Shown here in pieces: positions 7,229 to 15,811 of a stretch of 38,932 bases of DNA. Position 1 is the stretch's first letter. Every line of letters starts with the position of its first letter. Source of the DNA: Rikenellaceae bacterium (GTDB lineage Bacteria > Bacteroidota > Bacteroidia > Bacteroidales > Rikenellaceae); NCBI GenBank assembly GCA_015060115.1, contig SUZB01000020.1, positions 1-38,932 on the forward strand, in the 5' to 3' direction. The position numbers were made by a program, and so were the translations under genes. The notes beneath the pieces were generated by a model. It made no database searches. It saw only the letters and a list, made by a program, of their open reading frames with translations, and was not told the origin of the DNA.

Positions 7229-8668
7229 ATGAAAAAGATATTTATCCTTTTGGCTTCGGCCTTGTGCCTTGTGGGTGTAGGTAGTGCGTCGGCGCAGTCT
7301 TTAACCTCATATTTTATGGAGGGTACCTACTTCCGTACACAGCTTAACCCTGCGCTTACGACTACTCGTGGCTACTTTAATATGCCCGTGATGAGCGGTA
7401 CAGGTGTCAATGTGGTGAACAACTTCCTATCGGTGGATAACTTTATCTATCAGCGTGATGGCCAGCTTGTTACAGCATTGCATAACTCGGTGTCGCCCAA
7501 TGAGTTTTTGAATCGTCTGCCCGATGTTAATCGCCTGAATGCCAATATCAACACCAATATCCTCTCGGTGGCGTTCTACACCAAGAAGATATATTGGAAT
7601 CTCGGTGTTAATGCCCGCGTAGATGCCAATGTCAACCTCTCGAAGGATATCTTCTCGGTGCTTAAGACCTTGGGTAACGGCACCTACGATTTGAAGGACA
7701 CTTCGATTGATGCAAACGCCTATTTGGAGACATATCTCGGCACCTCGTTCCGTGTATGCGACTGGATTAACATAGGTCTTAGATTTAAGTTCTTAGTGGG
7801 TCTTGTTAATGCTCATACCGATATTGACCAGATGAGGGCTGTTGTCTCGCCGGATGGTGTGTCGGCTGAGTTGCGTGGTGCAGTTCGTGGCAATGCGATT
7901 TTTGTTGATCAGTCGCGTGTAAAGCCTGGCGAACAGATTGATGAAGAGCTCTTTAACTTCTCGTCGGCAACCTATATGCTCAACAATGTCAAGAGCTATG
8001 GCGTTGCCCTCGACCTCGGTGCTGAGTTCCGCTTGCTTAACGACCACCTCAAGCTAAGTGCCGCTATCACCGACCTTGGCGTTATCAAGTGGTCGCCCAA
8101 GACTCATATCGTGGCTGAGGCTACGGGTGAGTTTGGCTTCAATGGCTACAATGTGTCGGCTGACGAGTTGGATATGACCACGGAGTTTGAGTTTGTGCAG
8201 GGCGCAAAGCAGACCAAGGGCTACTCTACGATGCTTACCTATGCGGTAAACCTTGGTGCTGAGTACAATATCTTGCGCAATAAGATTGCCTTCGGCCTCT
8301 TGGCGCACAGCAAGTTCAATGGTGGCCACCTCTATACCGAGCTTACTGCATCGGTAAACTTCCGACCTCTCAACTGGATTACTGCCACCGTTAGCCACAC
8401 CTTCCTAAATCGCCAGAAGCCGGGTGTCTTTGGTGCAGCCATCAATATCCACCCCAAGAGCATCAACCTCTTCGTAGGTCTTGACTACATCGGCACAAAG
8501 TGGGTGATGTGGGACGATACAATCAAGATTCCTTACGATATGAAGTCGTTGAATGTCTACGCAGGTTTGGGCTTCAACTTCGGTCGCCCCAAGTATATGC
8601 GTGCCGAGCAGATTGCTAAGCGCGAGGCAAGAAAGCAGGAGCGTAAGGAGGCTCGCAAAAACAAGTAA
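7229..8668 (+). CDS. DUF5723-type outer-membrane-like protein
   Basis: This 479-aa exported protein has a clear signal peptide (MKKIFILLASALCLVGVGSASA, cleavage before QSL). The mature start YFMEGTYFRTQLNPALTTTRGY with NNFLSVDNFIY resembles the DUF5723 family of Bacteroidales outer-membrane proteins, by recall. The remaining sequence has beta-barrel character, such as repeated aromatic-polar strands ending in GLGFNFGRPK. The last 20 residues are a charged Lys/Arg/Glu tail (EARKQERKEARKNK), which is unusual after a barrel strand. Function is unknown. It is co-oriented with the upstream lipoprotein, and a strong terminator follows. Confidence 0.75.
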   Translation: MKKIFILLASALCLVGVGSASAQSLTSYFMEGTYFRTQLNPALTTTRGYFNMPVMSGTGVNVVNNFLSVDNFIYQRDGQLVTALHNSVSPNEFLNRLPDVNRLNANINTNILSVAFYTKKIYWNLGVNARVDANVNLSKDIFSVLKTLGNGTYDLKDTSIDANAYLETYLGTSFRVCDWINIGLRFKFLVGLVNAHTDIDQMRAVVSPDGVSAELRGAVRGNAIFVDQSRVKPGEQIDEELFNFSSATYMLNNVKSYGVALDLGAEFRLLNDHLKLSAAITDLGVIKWSPKTHIVAEATGEFGFNGYNVSADELDMTTEFEFVQGAKQTKGYSTMLTYAVNLGAEYNILRNKIAFGLLAHSKFNGGHLYTELTASVNFRPLNWITATVSHTFLNRQKPGVFGAAINIHPKSINLFVGLDYIGTKWVMWDDTIKIPYDMKSLNVYAGLGFNFGRPKYMRAEQIAKREARKQERKEARKNK

Positions 8669-8681
8669 CTTCATTGGAGAT

Positions 8682-8724
8682 AAACAATAAGGGGCAAGCG
8701 ATGTGCTTGCCCCTTATTGTTTTA
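8682..8724 (+). terminator. Intrinsic terminator after the lipoprotein/DUF5723 pair
   Basis: AAACAATAAGGGGCAAGC (8682-8699) pairs perfectly with GCTTGCCCCTTATTGTTT (8705-8722) around a 5-nt loop, with T residues in the distal arm. The symmetry would let it also stop the minus-strand operon ending at 8864. Confidence 0.85.
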
Positions 8725-8863
8725 GTTGTTAGTTATTAGTTGTTAGTTTTTAGATTTTTGACAAATGATAGCCGACCCCGTAAGGTCTTATGGTCTTATA
8801 GTCTTATTGTCCTAAAAACCCTCTGCGCTCGTCCGAGCGCAACTCTAATAACTAACAACTCTT
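8725..8863. repeat. Intergenic repeats
   Basis: Contains TTAGTTGTTAGTTATTAG-type repeat (8724-8752), a GTCTTATnGTCTTATTGTCC array (about 8784-8815) and the palindrome GCGCTCGTCCGAGCGC (8825-8840). All three families recur near 17.4-17.7 and 38.7 kb. No gene is seen. Confidence 0.65.
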
Positions 8864-9796
8864 CTACTTTTCGAGGAATGTGCGAATATTCTCGGCTACG
8901 CAGTCGATAAGGCGGTCGATGGCCTCCGATGCTGCCCAAGCATTGTGGGGCGAGCCGAGTAGACGATAGCGGTCTTTGATATTGTATAGTGGCGACTCGC
9001 GCAAAGGCTCTACCGAGAAGACATCGAGAGCCGCTGCCGATACCCAGCCGTTATCTAACGCCTCGGCAAGTGCCGCCTCGTCAATAATGCCGCCACGCGC
9101 AACATTGATAATCATTGCCGAGGGCTTCATACGCTTAAGTTCCTCACGGCCGATAAGTCCGCGTGTGCGCTCGTTGAGGGGCGAGTGTACCGAGAGGATG
9201 TCGCTCCACTCCAAGAGCTCGTTAAGCTCCATAGCGGGGTATGCCTCCTCACGCTTGGCACCCGATGTCGAGAAGTAGCGCACCTCGCAGCCAAATGCCG
9301 TAGCAAGACGAGCCACCTCACGACCGATATTGCCCAAGCCTACGATGCCCCACTTCTTGCCACGAATCTCGAATGTGAGTCTGTCAAAGCAGAAGGCGCG
9401 GTCGGCGTTGGCATAGCGACCATCGTGGAAATATTCATCGAAATAGACGATATGACGGGCAAGGGCAAGCGCCGAGGCGAGTGTGGTTTCAGCAACGGCC
9501 GAGGTAGAGTAACCAACGGCATTCTTAACCTCGATGCCAAGCTCCTTAGCCGTCGCCAAGTCTACATTGTTCATACCCGTAGCAGCAACGCAAATCAGCT
9601 TAAGGTCAGGGAGTTGGCGCATTGCCTCGCCATCAATCATCACCTTGTTCGAGATGGCGATTGTAGCACCCTTCAAGCGCTCCACGACATCCTCTTTGCG
9701 TGTGTTTTCGTAGGCTGTGTAGTCGCCCTGCTTAGTTACCTTCGACATATCGCGACCCGCGATACTGTACTCATCTAAAAAAACTATTTTATTCAT
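8864..9796 (-). CDS. D-2-hydroxyacid dehydrogenase (glycerate dehydrogenase-like)
   Basis: This is a 310-aa NAD(P)-dependent oxidoreductase that interconverts 2-oxoacids and D-2-hydroxyacids. The Rossmann motif GLGNIG is at residues 153-158. The catalytic triad of the family is visible: Arg234 (NVARGG), Glu263 (VEP) and His284 (GSPHNAW). The stretch after the second beta strand (FSTSGAKRE) lacks the usual Asp that selects NAD, so NADP use is possible. Substrate is not determined; hydroxypyruvate/glycerate is the nearest guess. It is the last gene of a tatD-tcdA-dehydrogenase operon, 15 bp after tcdA. Confidence 0.88.
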   Translation of the reverse strand: MNKIVFLDEYSIAGRDMSKVTKQGDYTAYENTRKEDVVERLKGATIAISNKVMIDGEAMRQLPDLKLICVAATGMNNVDLATAKELGIEVKNAVGYSTSAVAETTLASALALARHIVYFDEYFHDGRYANADRAFCFDRLTFEIRGKKWGIVGLGNIGREVARLATAFGCEVRYFSTSGAKREEAYPAMELNELLEWSDILSVHSPLNERTRGLIGREELKRMKPSAMIINVARGGIIDEAALAEALDNGWVSAAALDVFSVEPLRESPLYNIKDRYRLLGSPHNAWAASEAIDRLIDCVAENIRTFLEK

Positions 9797-9811
9797 ATCT
9801 TTAAGTTTTAG

Positions 9812-10534
9812 TTAATCCATTTCGCCAATCAAATCTCGGATAACCACCGAGGCGCAACCGATACCAAAGAGGGCGGGTATGTAGCTGATAGTTCCGACAT
9901 TCGACTTCTTGTTCTGCTCCTCGCAGAGTATCATCGCACCCTCTCTTACGGGCTCAGGCGAAAAGACGGCACGAAAGCCTCGCTTTATGCCAATTTTGTG
10001 CAGTCTTTTGCGTAGCATATGGGCCAATGGGCAGTGGTGCGTTTTGGCTATATCCTTAATCTCCATTAGCGTGGGGTCGGTCTTTGCACCAGCCCCCATC
10101 GAGCTAACCAACGGTATACCCCTCTCCAATGCGCCCTTTATAAGTGCCAATTTTGGCGATAGGGTGTCGATGGCATCTACCACATAATCAAACTTTTCCG
10201 AGTCGAGCAGAGTATCTGTCTCCGAGTCCTTGATAAAGCGGTTTACCATCTTTAGCTCTATGTCGGGGTTGATGTCGCGCAATCTTTCGGCCAACACCTC
10301 GCACTTTTCACAGCCTACGGTCGAGTGTAGCGCCACAAGTTGGCGGTTGATGTTTGTCTCCGATACCTTGTCGGCATCGGCAATGGTCATTCGCCCCACA
10401 CCGGCGCGCACAATCATCTCGGCAGCGTATGCGCCAACGCCACCTACGCCAACAACCAAGACATTGGCAGAGCGAAGGCGGGCGAGCTTCTCTTCGCCTA
10501 AAAGGAGTTCGGTGCGTTCCAGCCAGTTATTCAT
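9812..10534 (-). CDS. tcdA: tRNA threonylcarbamoyladenosine dehydratase (TcdA/CsdL)
   Basis: This 240-aa E1/ThiF-like protein has the ATP-binding loop GVGGVG (29-34), the acidic strand end IADAD (51-55) and the NINRQ motif (61-65) seen in TcdA. TcdA uses ATP to cyclise N6-threonylcarbamoyladenosine at position 37 of ANN-decoding tRNAs. Length and motif order match the family. Its ATG overlaps the stop of the upstream hydrolase by four bases (ATGA), which suggests translational coupling. A MoeB/ThiF role is less likely because no ThiS/MoaD partner is nearby. Confidence 0.9.
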   Translation of the reverse strand: MNNWLERTELLLGEEKLARLRSANVLVVGVGGVGAYAAEMIVRAGVGRMTIADADKVSETNINRQLVALHSTVGCEKCEVLAERLRDINPDIELKMVNRFIKDSETDTLLDSEKFDYVVDAIDTLSPKLALIKGALERGIPLVSSMGAGAKTDPTLMEIKDIAKTHHCPLAHMLRKRLHKIGIKRGFRAVFSPEPVREGAMILCEEQNKKSNVGTISYIPALFGIGCASVVIRDLIGEMD

Positions 10535-11106
10535 CTAATGAGTCTTTTATAGTTTGTAATCAATGCTTTGCGGAGTTCATCGGTCGTCGTCTGTCTTACT
10601 TCGGCAACCGCCCGATATAGCGCCTCGATATCACAGTTGGCATCATCGTCGCTCTCCAAAAAGAGCTGTTCGATAGGTGCTTGGCGAATAACCTCTACCG
10701 TGCGTGGCGAGCGTAATGAGCGAGTGCCAAACGAGAGAAAATAACCCCTCTTAAATGCCCGCTCGGCCTGCTCCTTTGAGCCAATAAAGCCGTGAATAAG
10801 AACGCCACTTAGGTCGTAATCGTCTAAGATGCGCATCACCTCCTCGAATGCTTTAACCGAGTGAACAACAACGGGTTTTTGCAATTGTTCGGCTACGGCT
10901 AAATGGTTGCGAAACAGCTCCTCCTGCGCCTTGCGGTCGATATTGCGGGCAAAGTCCAATCCCGTTTCGCCAACCATATCGGCTGTCGAGAAGTCGGGTA
11001 GAGTTAGCCCCCTCTCCGTATCCCAAGGATGCACCCCCGCCATCGTTGGCGAGAGCCTATCCACGCTTGGGTGGTGGGTGTGTATATCACAAAACCGATG
11101 CTCCAT
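10531..11106 (-). CDS. TatD-family metal-dependent hydrolase (short form)
   Basis: This is a 191-aa TIM-barrel amidohydrolase-like protein. The frame is open further upstream, but ATG 11106 (MEHRFCDIHTHHPS) puts the metal-binding His-x-His at the N-terminus as in TatD proteins. It also sits 4 nt after a -7 box. Other family marks are GETGLDFAR, VVHSVKAFEE, LIHGFIGSKEQAERAFKRG and FLESDDD. It is shorter than classical TatD (about 260 aa). Such compact forms are known in Bacteroidota, by recall. TatD proteins are metal-dependent nucleases or hydrolases; the substrate here is unknown. It is the first gene of the operon with tcdA. Confidence 0.85.
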   Translation of the reverse strand: MEHRFCDIHTHHPSVDRLSPTMAGVHPWDTERGLTLPDFSTADMVGETGLDFARNIDRKAQEELFRNHLAVAEQLQKPVVVHSVKAFEEVMRILDDYDLSGVLIHGFIGSKEQAERAFKRGYFLSFGTRSLRSPRTVEVIRQAPIEQLFLESDDDANCDIEALYRAVAEVRQTTTDELRKALITNYKRLIR

Positions 11107-11110
11107 AGGA

Positions 11111-11141
11111 CAAAGGTAAGAAAAAAAGATAAAAGAGCAAA
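11111..11141 (-). promoter_or_regulatory. Promoter of the tatD-tcdA operon, predicts leaderless mRNA
   Basis: On the minus strand a -7 box TACCTTTG (complement of 11111-11118) lies 19 bp after TTTG (complement of 11138-11141). Only 4 nt separate the -7 box from the ATG at 11106, so transcription should start at or beside the start codon. Confidence 0.75.
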
Positions 11142-11163
11142 GAGAGTTGCGCCCCCTCTGCAT

Positions 11164-11336
11164 ATTTTAGGCGTAGCCTATAATTATTGCTAAATTTACT
11201 CCAAATGGTTGCTTGTATGGAAAAAAAGTCGTATCTTCGTGCGCCTATTATACTCTAAATAGGTGCAACTTGAAGAAGTTATACTGAAACACAAACATAA
11301 AATATTACAATTATCTAACAATTAACTACAGTTTTT
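11164..11336 (+). promoter_or_regulatory. nqr promoter and 5' leader
   Basis: GTTG (11208-11211), a 20-bp spacer and TATCTTCG (11232-11239) approximate the Bacteroidota promoter; each box departs from consensus at one base. The predicted untranslated leader is about 90 nt of A/T-rich sequence with no ATG and no obvious strong fold. Confidence 0.55.
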
Positions 11337-12674
11337 ATGTCGAAAAACATTAAATTGCGTAAAGGTCTCGACATCAATCTGAAGGGTAAGGCAGAGGCAG
11401 TCTTGGAGGTAGCTCCTATGGCTAAGTCGTATGCTGTGAGCCCATTGGATTACGAGTGCGTAACGCCCAAGCTGTTGGTTAAGGTTGGCGACAAGGTTGA
11501 GGCAGGTCAGGCTTTGTTCTTTGATAAGAACAATCCCCGCATCTTGTTCACCTCGCCCGTTAGCGGTGTGGTTTCGGCCATCAACCGTGGCGAGAAGCGC
11601 AAGCTTCTTAATGTTGCCGTAGAGCCCGACCAGGAGCAGGTAGCTCAGTCGCTTAAGCTGACTGACATCGCCAAGGCAGAGCGTTCTGAAATTGTTGAGA
11701 TGTTGCTTCAGTCGGGTCTTTGGACTCGCATTGTGGAGCGTCCTTATGGCGTTATTGCTAACCCAGAGGCACAGCCCAAGGCTATCTTCGTGTCGGCATT
11801 CGACTCGGCACCTTTGGCTCCCGACTACAACTTCATCCTCAAGGAGGAGAAGGCGGCAGTTGAGGCAGGTATGGCAGTGTTGGCTCGCCTCACTGATGGC
11901 AAGGTGCACCTCTCGGCTCGTCAGGGCGCAGAGGGCTACATGGCCGAGGTTAAGGGTGTGGAGTACCACACATTCTCGGGTAAGCACCCCGTAGGTAATG
12001 TGGGCGTACAGATTCACCACATCGACCGTATCGCCAAGGGCGACATCGTTTGGACTGTTAATATCCAGGATGTTGCAATGATTGGTCGCTCGGTACTCGC
12101 TGGCAAGGTTGATATGTCGAAGAGTATCGCCGTTGTGGGTACAAAGGCTCCCAAGTGTGGCTACAAGCGCATCATCTCAGGTGCTGCGGTAGAGTCTATC
12201 GTAGGTAAGGTTGGAGCAGATACCCGCGTTATCTCGGGTGATGTTCTCTCTGGCGTTCAGACCGCTGCAGATGGCTACATCTCGGCTAACGCTAACGCTC
12301 TTACGCTTATCCCTGAGGGCGATGTTTATGAGTTGCTCGGCTGGGCAATGCCCCGTTTCCACCGCTTCTCGGTATCGCGCTCTTACTTCTCGTGGCTCTG
12401 CCCCAAGAAGGAGTACAACCTCGATACCAACCTCAATGGTGGCGAGCGTCCCTTCGTCGTTACAGGCCTCTACGAGAACTACTTGCCTATGGATATCTAT
12501 GTTAGCTATCTGTTGAAGGCTTGCTTGGTGAAGGATCTTGACAAGATGGAGAATCTTGGTCTTTATGAGCTTCTTCCTGAGGATTTGGCAGTCTGCGAGT
12601 TCGTTGATCCTTCGAAGATTGAGATGCAGCAGATTTTGCGTGATGGTATTAACCTAATGATTAAGGAGAGCTAA
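11337..12674 (+). CDS. nqrA: Na+-translocating NADH:quinone reductase subunit A
   Basis: This 445-aa protein is NqrA, the peripheral subunit of the sodium-pumping NADH:ubiquinone/menaquinone oxidoreductase. The N-terminal KLRKGLDINLKGKAE is typical of NqrA, followed by a biotinyl/lipoyl-like fold (CVTPKLLVKVGDKVEAGQ). Later hallmarks are SGKHPVGNVGVQIHHIDR and the C-terminal CEFVDPSKIEMQQILRDG. No membrane helices are seen. It is first in an intact six-gene operon; nqrB follows after 2 bp. Confidence 0.97.
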   Translation: MSKNIKLRKGLDINLKGKAEAVLEVAPMAKSYAVSPLDYECVTPKLLVKVGDKVEAGQALFFDKNNPRILFTSPVSGVVSAINRGEKRKLLNVAVEPDQEQVAQSLKLTDIAKAERSEIVEMLLQSGLWTRIVERPYGVIANPEAQPKAIFVSAFDSAPLAPDYNFILKEEKAAVEAGMAVLARLTDGKVHLSARQGAEGYMAEVKGVEYHTFSGKHPVGNVGVQIHHIDRIAKGDIVWTVNIQDVAMIGRSVLAGKVDMSKSIAVVGTKAPKCGYKRIISGAAVESIVGKVGADTRVISGDVLSGVQTAADGYISANANALTLIPEGDVYELLGWAMPRFHRFSVSRSYFSWLCPKKEYNLDTNLNGGERPFVVTGLYENYLPMDIYVSYLLKACLVKDLDKMENLGLYELLPEDLAVCEFVDPSKIEMQQILRDGINLMIKES

Positions 12675-12676
12675 TT

Positions 12677-13780
12677 ATGGGATTGCGTAATTTTGTAGAT
12701 AAGATTAAGCCCACCTTCTCGGAGGGCGGCAAGCTCGGCTTTTTGCACTCGACATTCGAGGGTTTCGAGACTTTCCTTTATGTTCCTAACACCGTAACCA
12801 AGAAGGGTGCTCACATCCGCGACTGTAACGATATCAAGCGCGTTATGATTGTCGTTGTGTTGGCGTTGATTCCCGCTACTTTGTTCGGTATGTACAATGT
12901 TGGTTATCAGGCTGGCATCGAGGGCGTTTTCCCCGCTTTCTGGTATGGTTTCCTTGAGTCGTTGCCCACAATCATCGTATCGTATGTTACGGGTTTGGCT
13001 ATCGAGTTCGCCTTTGCTCAGAAGCGTAAGCACGAGATCAACGAGGGCTTCCTTGTAACAGGTCTCTTGATTCCTTTGGTTTTGCCCGTTACCATTCCTT
13101 TGTGGACCGTAGCGTTGTCTACCGCTTTTGCCGTTATTATCGGTAAGGAGGTATTCGGTGGTACCGGTATGAATGTCTTCAACCCTGCACTCTTGGCTCG
13201 TGCCTTTGCATTCTTCGCCTACACTCCCCAGATGTCTGGTGAGGCTGTATGGTATGCCGATGGCAAGACTGGTGCAACCGCCTTGGAGCAGCTTGGCTCT
13301 ACCGGCGAGATGCAGTGGAGCGCTTTGGACGCATTCTTCGGCTTTATGCCCGGTTCACTTGGTGAGACCTCGACCTGCGCTATCTTGATTGGTGCTGCGT
13401 TGTTGCTCTTCACTGGCGTTGCCTCTTGGCGCATTATGTTGTCTGTATTCGTAGGTGGCTTGGCTATGGGCTATGTCTTCGACTTGGCAGGTATGACCGA
13501 GTACCCCGTATACTACCACTTGTTGGTAGGTGGTTTCGCATTCGGTGCTGTATTTATGGCTACTGATCCCGTTACTTCGGCACAGACAAACACCGGTAAG
13601 TGGATTTACGGTTTGATGGTGGGTGCTTTGGCAGTCCTCATCCGTGTCGTTAACCCTGCTTATCCTGAGGGTATGATGCTCTCTATTCTCTTTATGAACG
13701 CCTTGGCTCCGCTTATCGACTACTTCGTTGTTGAGCGTAACATTGCGCGTCGTAAGAAGCTAATTAAGAATGTTAAATAA
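12677..13780 (+). CDS. nqrB: Na+-translocating NADH:quinone reductase subunit B
   Basis: This 367-aa integral membrane subunit has about ten hydrophobic helices. It carries the covalent FMN site S/T-G-A-T as TGAT (198-201), with Thr201 as the flavin-linked residue. NqrB also holds riboflavin in the family. Conserved blocks include NEGFLVTGLLIPLVLP, GGTGMNVFNPALLARAF and FMATDPVTSAQTNTGKW. It is shorter than Vibrio NqrB (about 415 aa), with a shorter N-terminal arm and loops. Confidence 0.97.
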   Translation: MGLRNFVDKIKPTFSEGGKLGFLHSTFEGFETFLYVPNTVTKKGAHIRDCNDIKRVMIVVVLALIPATLFGMYNVGYQAGIEGVFPAFWYGFLESLPTIIVSYVTGLAIEFAFAQKRKHEINEGFLVTGLLIPLVLPVTIPLWTVALSTAFAVIIGKEVFGGTGMNVFNPALLARAFAFFAYTPQMSGEAVWYADGKTGATALEQLGSTGEMQWSALDAFFGFMPGSLGETSTCAILIGAALLLFTGVASWRIMLSVFVGGLAMGYVFDLAGMTEYPVYYHLLVGGFAFGAVFMATDPVTSAQTNTGKWIYGLMVGALAVLIRVVNPAYPEGMMLSILFMNALAPLIDYFVVERNIARRKKLIKNVK

Positions 13781-13788
13781 CGAGAGCT

Positions 13789-14574
13789 ATGGCAATCAAT
13801 AAGAATTCAAATGTATATATCATCATCTACACCGTTGTGATGGTGGTGATCGTTGGTGCTTTGCTCGCCTTCTTGGCTACTTCACTCAAGCCTAAGCAGG
13901 ATGCTAATGTGCTTAACGAGCAGAAGGTATCTATTATGAAGGCCTTTGGCGAGGCTGATGCCAACTTTGATGAGGTTGTTGATGTGTGTCGCTTGACAGG
14001 TGGCGAGCTCGGCGTTGTTGCTGATGAAGCTGGCGTTCAGTCTGTCTTCGACCTTCTTGGCAACCGTAAGGCTTTGTCTGAGGCCGAGGATGGTCTTCCC
14101 ATCTTCCGTATGCGTAAGGACGATGCTACCAAGTATGTCCTGCCTATCGTAGGTAAGGGTCTTTGGGGCGACATCTGGGGCTATGTATCGTTGCAGCAGA
14201 CCGAGAATAATGTCGTTATCACCGGTATCGTTATGGACCACGCAGGTGAGACTCCCGGTCTTGGTGCCGAGATTGCAACACCTCGTGTTCAGGCTATGTT
14301 CGCGGGCAAGGCTCTCTACAATGCTGAGGGCGAGTTCGCTGTTCGCATGCAGAAGGGTGGTGCTCAGAACGAGCATCAGGTAGATGCCATCACCGGCGGT
14401 ACTAAGACTTGCGACGGCGTAAACGCGATGCTTCAGACCTCTATCGGCAAGTACGAGTCGTTCTTGCGTGCTCAGGAGGTTGAGGAGTTCGCTTGTGGCG
14501 ATGACTGCTGCGACTTGGCTGACTATCCCGCCGATGGCAGCGCTATTGTTGAACCTATTAATGAGGAGGAGTAA
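13789..14574 (+). CDS. nqrC: Na+-translocating NADH:quinone reductase subunit C
   Basis: This 261-aa protein has one N-terminal membrane helix (residues 9-31) and a large extracytoplasmic domain. The covalent FMN motif is TGGT (202-205), with Thr205 as the attachment residue. HAGETPGLGAEI (151-162) is the other family signature. After the core there is a roughly 34-residue acidic tail with Cys236, Cys240 and Cys241 (CGDDCC), which is not part of the classical Vibrio-type subunit as I know it. It lies between nqrB (8 bp) and nqrD (3 bp). Confidence 0.95.
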   Translation: MAINKNSNVYIIIYTVVMVVIVGALLAFLATSLKPKQDANVLNEQKVSIMKAFGEADANFDEVVDVCRLTGGELGVVADEAGVQSVFDLLGNRKALSEAEDGLPIFRMRKDDATKYVLPIVGKGLWGDIWGYVSLQQTENNVVITGIVMDHAGETPGLGAEIATPRVQAMFAGKALYNAEGEFAVRMQKGGAQNEHQVDAITGGTKTCDGVNAMLQTSIGKYESFLRAQEVEEFACGDDCCDLADYPADGSAIVEPINEEE

Positions 14575-14577
14575 ACT

Positions 14578-15180
14578 ATGAAACTAAGCAAGAATTTTAC
14601 AAATCCTTTGGCAGCAAACAACCCCGTTATCGTTCAGATTTTGGGTATTTGCTCGGCGTTGGCCGTTACCGTAAAGCTTGAGCCTGCATGCGTTATGGGT
14701 CTCTCGGTAATCTTCGTTACCGCATTCTCTAACCTTATTATGTCGCTCTTGCGTAATGGCGTGCCTTCGCGTATCCGTATCATCGTGCAGCTGGTCGTTA
14801 TCGCTACCTTGGTTATCGTTGTAGACCAGTTCCTACGCGCGTATATGTATGATGTATCAAAGCAGTTGTCGGTATATGTCGGTCTTATCATCACCAACTG
14901 TATCGTTATGGGTCGTGTCGAGGCCTTTGCTCTTGGCAACAAGCCCTGGGATTCATTCGTTGATGGTGTCGCTAACGGTATCGGCTACGCCTTGATTCTT
15001 GTCATCGTCGCCTTCTTCCGTGAGCTTTTCGGCTCGGGTACACTCTTCGGTTTCGATGTACTCTCGCGCTTTGGCTATGTCAACAACTCGTTGATGCTCT
15101 TCCCGCCTATGGCGCTTATCATTGTAGGTGTTATCATCTGGATTCACCGCTCTATAAATAAGGACTTACAGGAAAAATAG
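14578..15180 (+). CDS. nqrD: Na+-translocating NADH:quinone reductase subunit D
   Basis: This is a 200-aa polytopic membrane subunit with about six helices, homologous to NqrE and RnfE/A. Conserved pieces are [32 protein letters not shown] (with the conserved Cys in TNC) and [13 protein letters not shown]. In the Nqr/Rnf families paired cysteines in D and E bind an iron-sulfur centre inside the membrane. Rnf is excluded by the neighbouring nqrA, nqrC and nqrF. Confidence 0.96.
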   Translation: MKLSKNFTNPLAANNPVIVQILGICSALAVTVKLEPACVMGLSVIFVTAFSNLIMSLLRNGVPSRIRIIVQLVVIATLVIVVDQFLRAYMYDVSKQLSVYVGLIITNCIVMGRVEAFALGNKPWDSFVDGVANGIGYALILVIVAFFRELFGSGTLFGFDVLSRFGYVNNSLMLFPPMALIIVGVIIWIHRSINKDLQEK

Positions 15181-15190
15181 GAGGTAGCGT

Positions 15191-15790
15191 ATGTTAAATT
15201 TGTTTATTAACTCGATGCTTATCGAGAATATGGTGTTCGCCTTCTTCTTCGGTATGTGTTCTTACATTGCCGTGTCGAAGAGCGTAAAGACAGCTTTGGG
15301 TCTTGGTGCAGCCGTAACCTTCGTTATGGTTATGACCGTGCCCCTCAACTACCTCTTGAACCAGTATGTATTGGCTCCCAATGCGTTGGCCGAGGGTGTG
15401 GACCTCAGCTTCTTGTCGTTCATCTTGTTTATTGCCGTTATCGCTGCCTTCGTGCAGCTGGTGGAGATGATTGTCGAGAAGTTCTCACCTTCGCTCTACA
15501 ACCAGTTGGGTATCTTCCTCCCACTTATCGCCGTAAACTGCGCCATCATGGGTGGCTCGCTCTTTATGCAGCAGATGGTGGGCACCGAGATTAACAATGT
15601 TGGCGACTCTATCGTCTACGGCCTTGGCTCGGGTATTGGTTGGTGGTTGGCTATCGTTATGATGGCGGCTATCCGCGAGAAGATTGAGTACTCACATGTT
15701 CCTGCTGCCTTGAAAGGCCCCGGTATCGCCTTCATTATCACAGGTCTTATGGGTATTGCATTTATGATCTTCTCTGGTATTCAGTTGTAA
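15191..15790 (+). CDS. nqrE: Na+-translocating NADH:quinone reductase subunit E
   Basis: This is a 199-aa membrane protein with about six helices. It has FFFGMCSYIAVSKSVKTALGLG at the N-terminus with a conserved Cys, and LIAVNCAIMGGSLFM in the middle with the second conserved Cys, both features of NqrE. It pairs with NqrD in the membrane to carry an intramembrane Fe centre and part of the sodium path. It is 10 bp after nqrD. Confidence 0.96.
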   Translation: MLNLFINSMLIENMVFAFFFGMCSYIAVSKSVKTALGLGAAVTFVMVMTVPLNYLLNQYVLAPNALAEGVDLSFLSFILFIAVIAAFVQLVEMIVEKFSPSLYNQLGIFLPLIAVNCAIMGGSLFMQQMVGTEINNVGDSIVYGLGSGIGWWLAIVMMAAIREKIEYSHVPAALKGPGIAFIITGLMGIAFMIFSGIQL

Positions 15791-15811
15791 CCTTTAATAA
15801 GAGTAAAGAAT

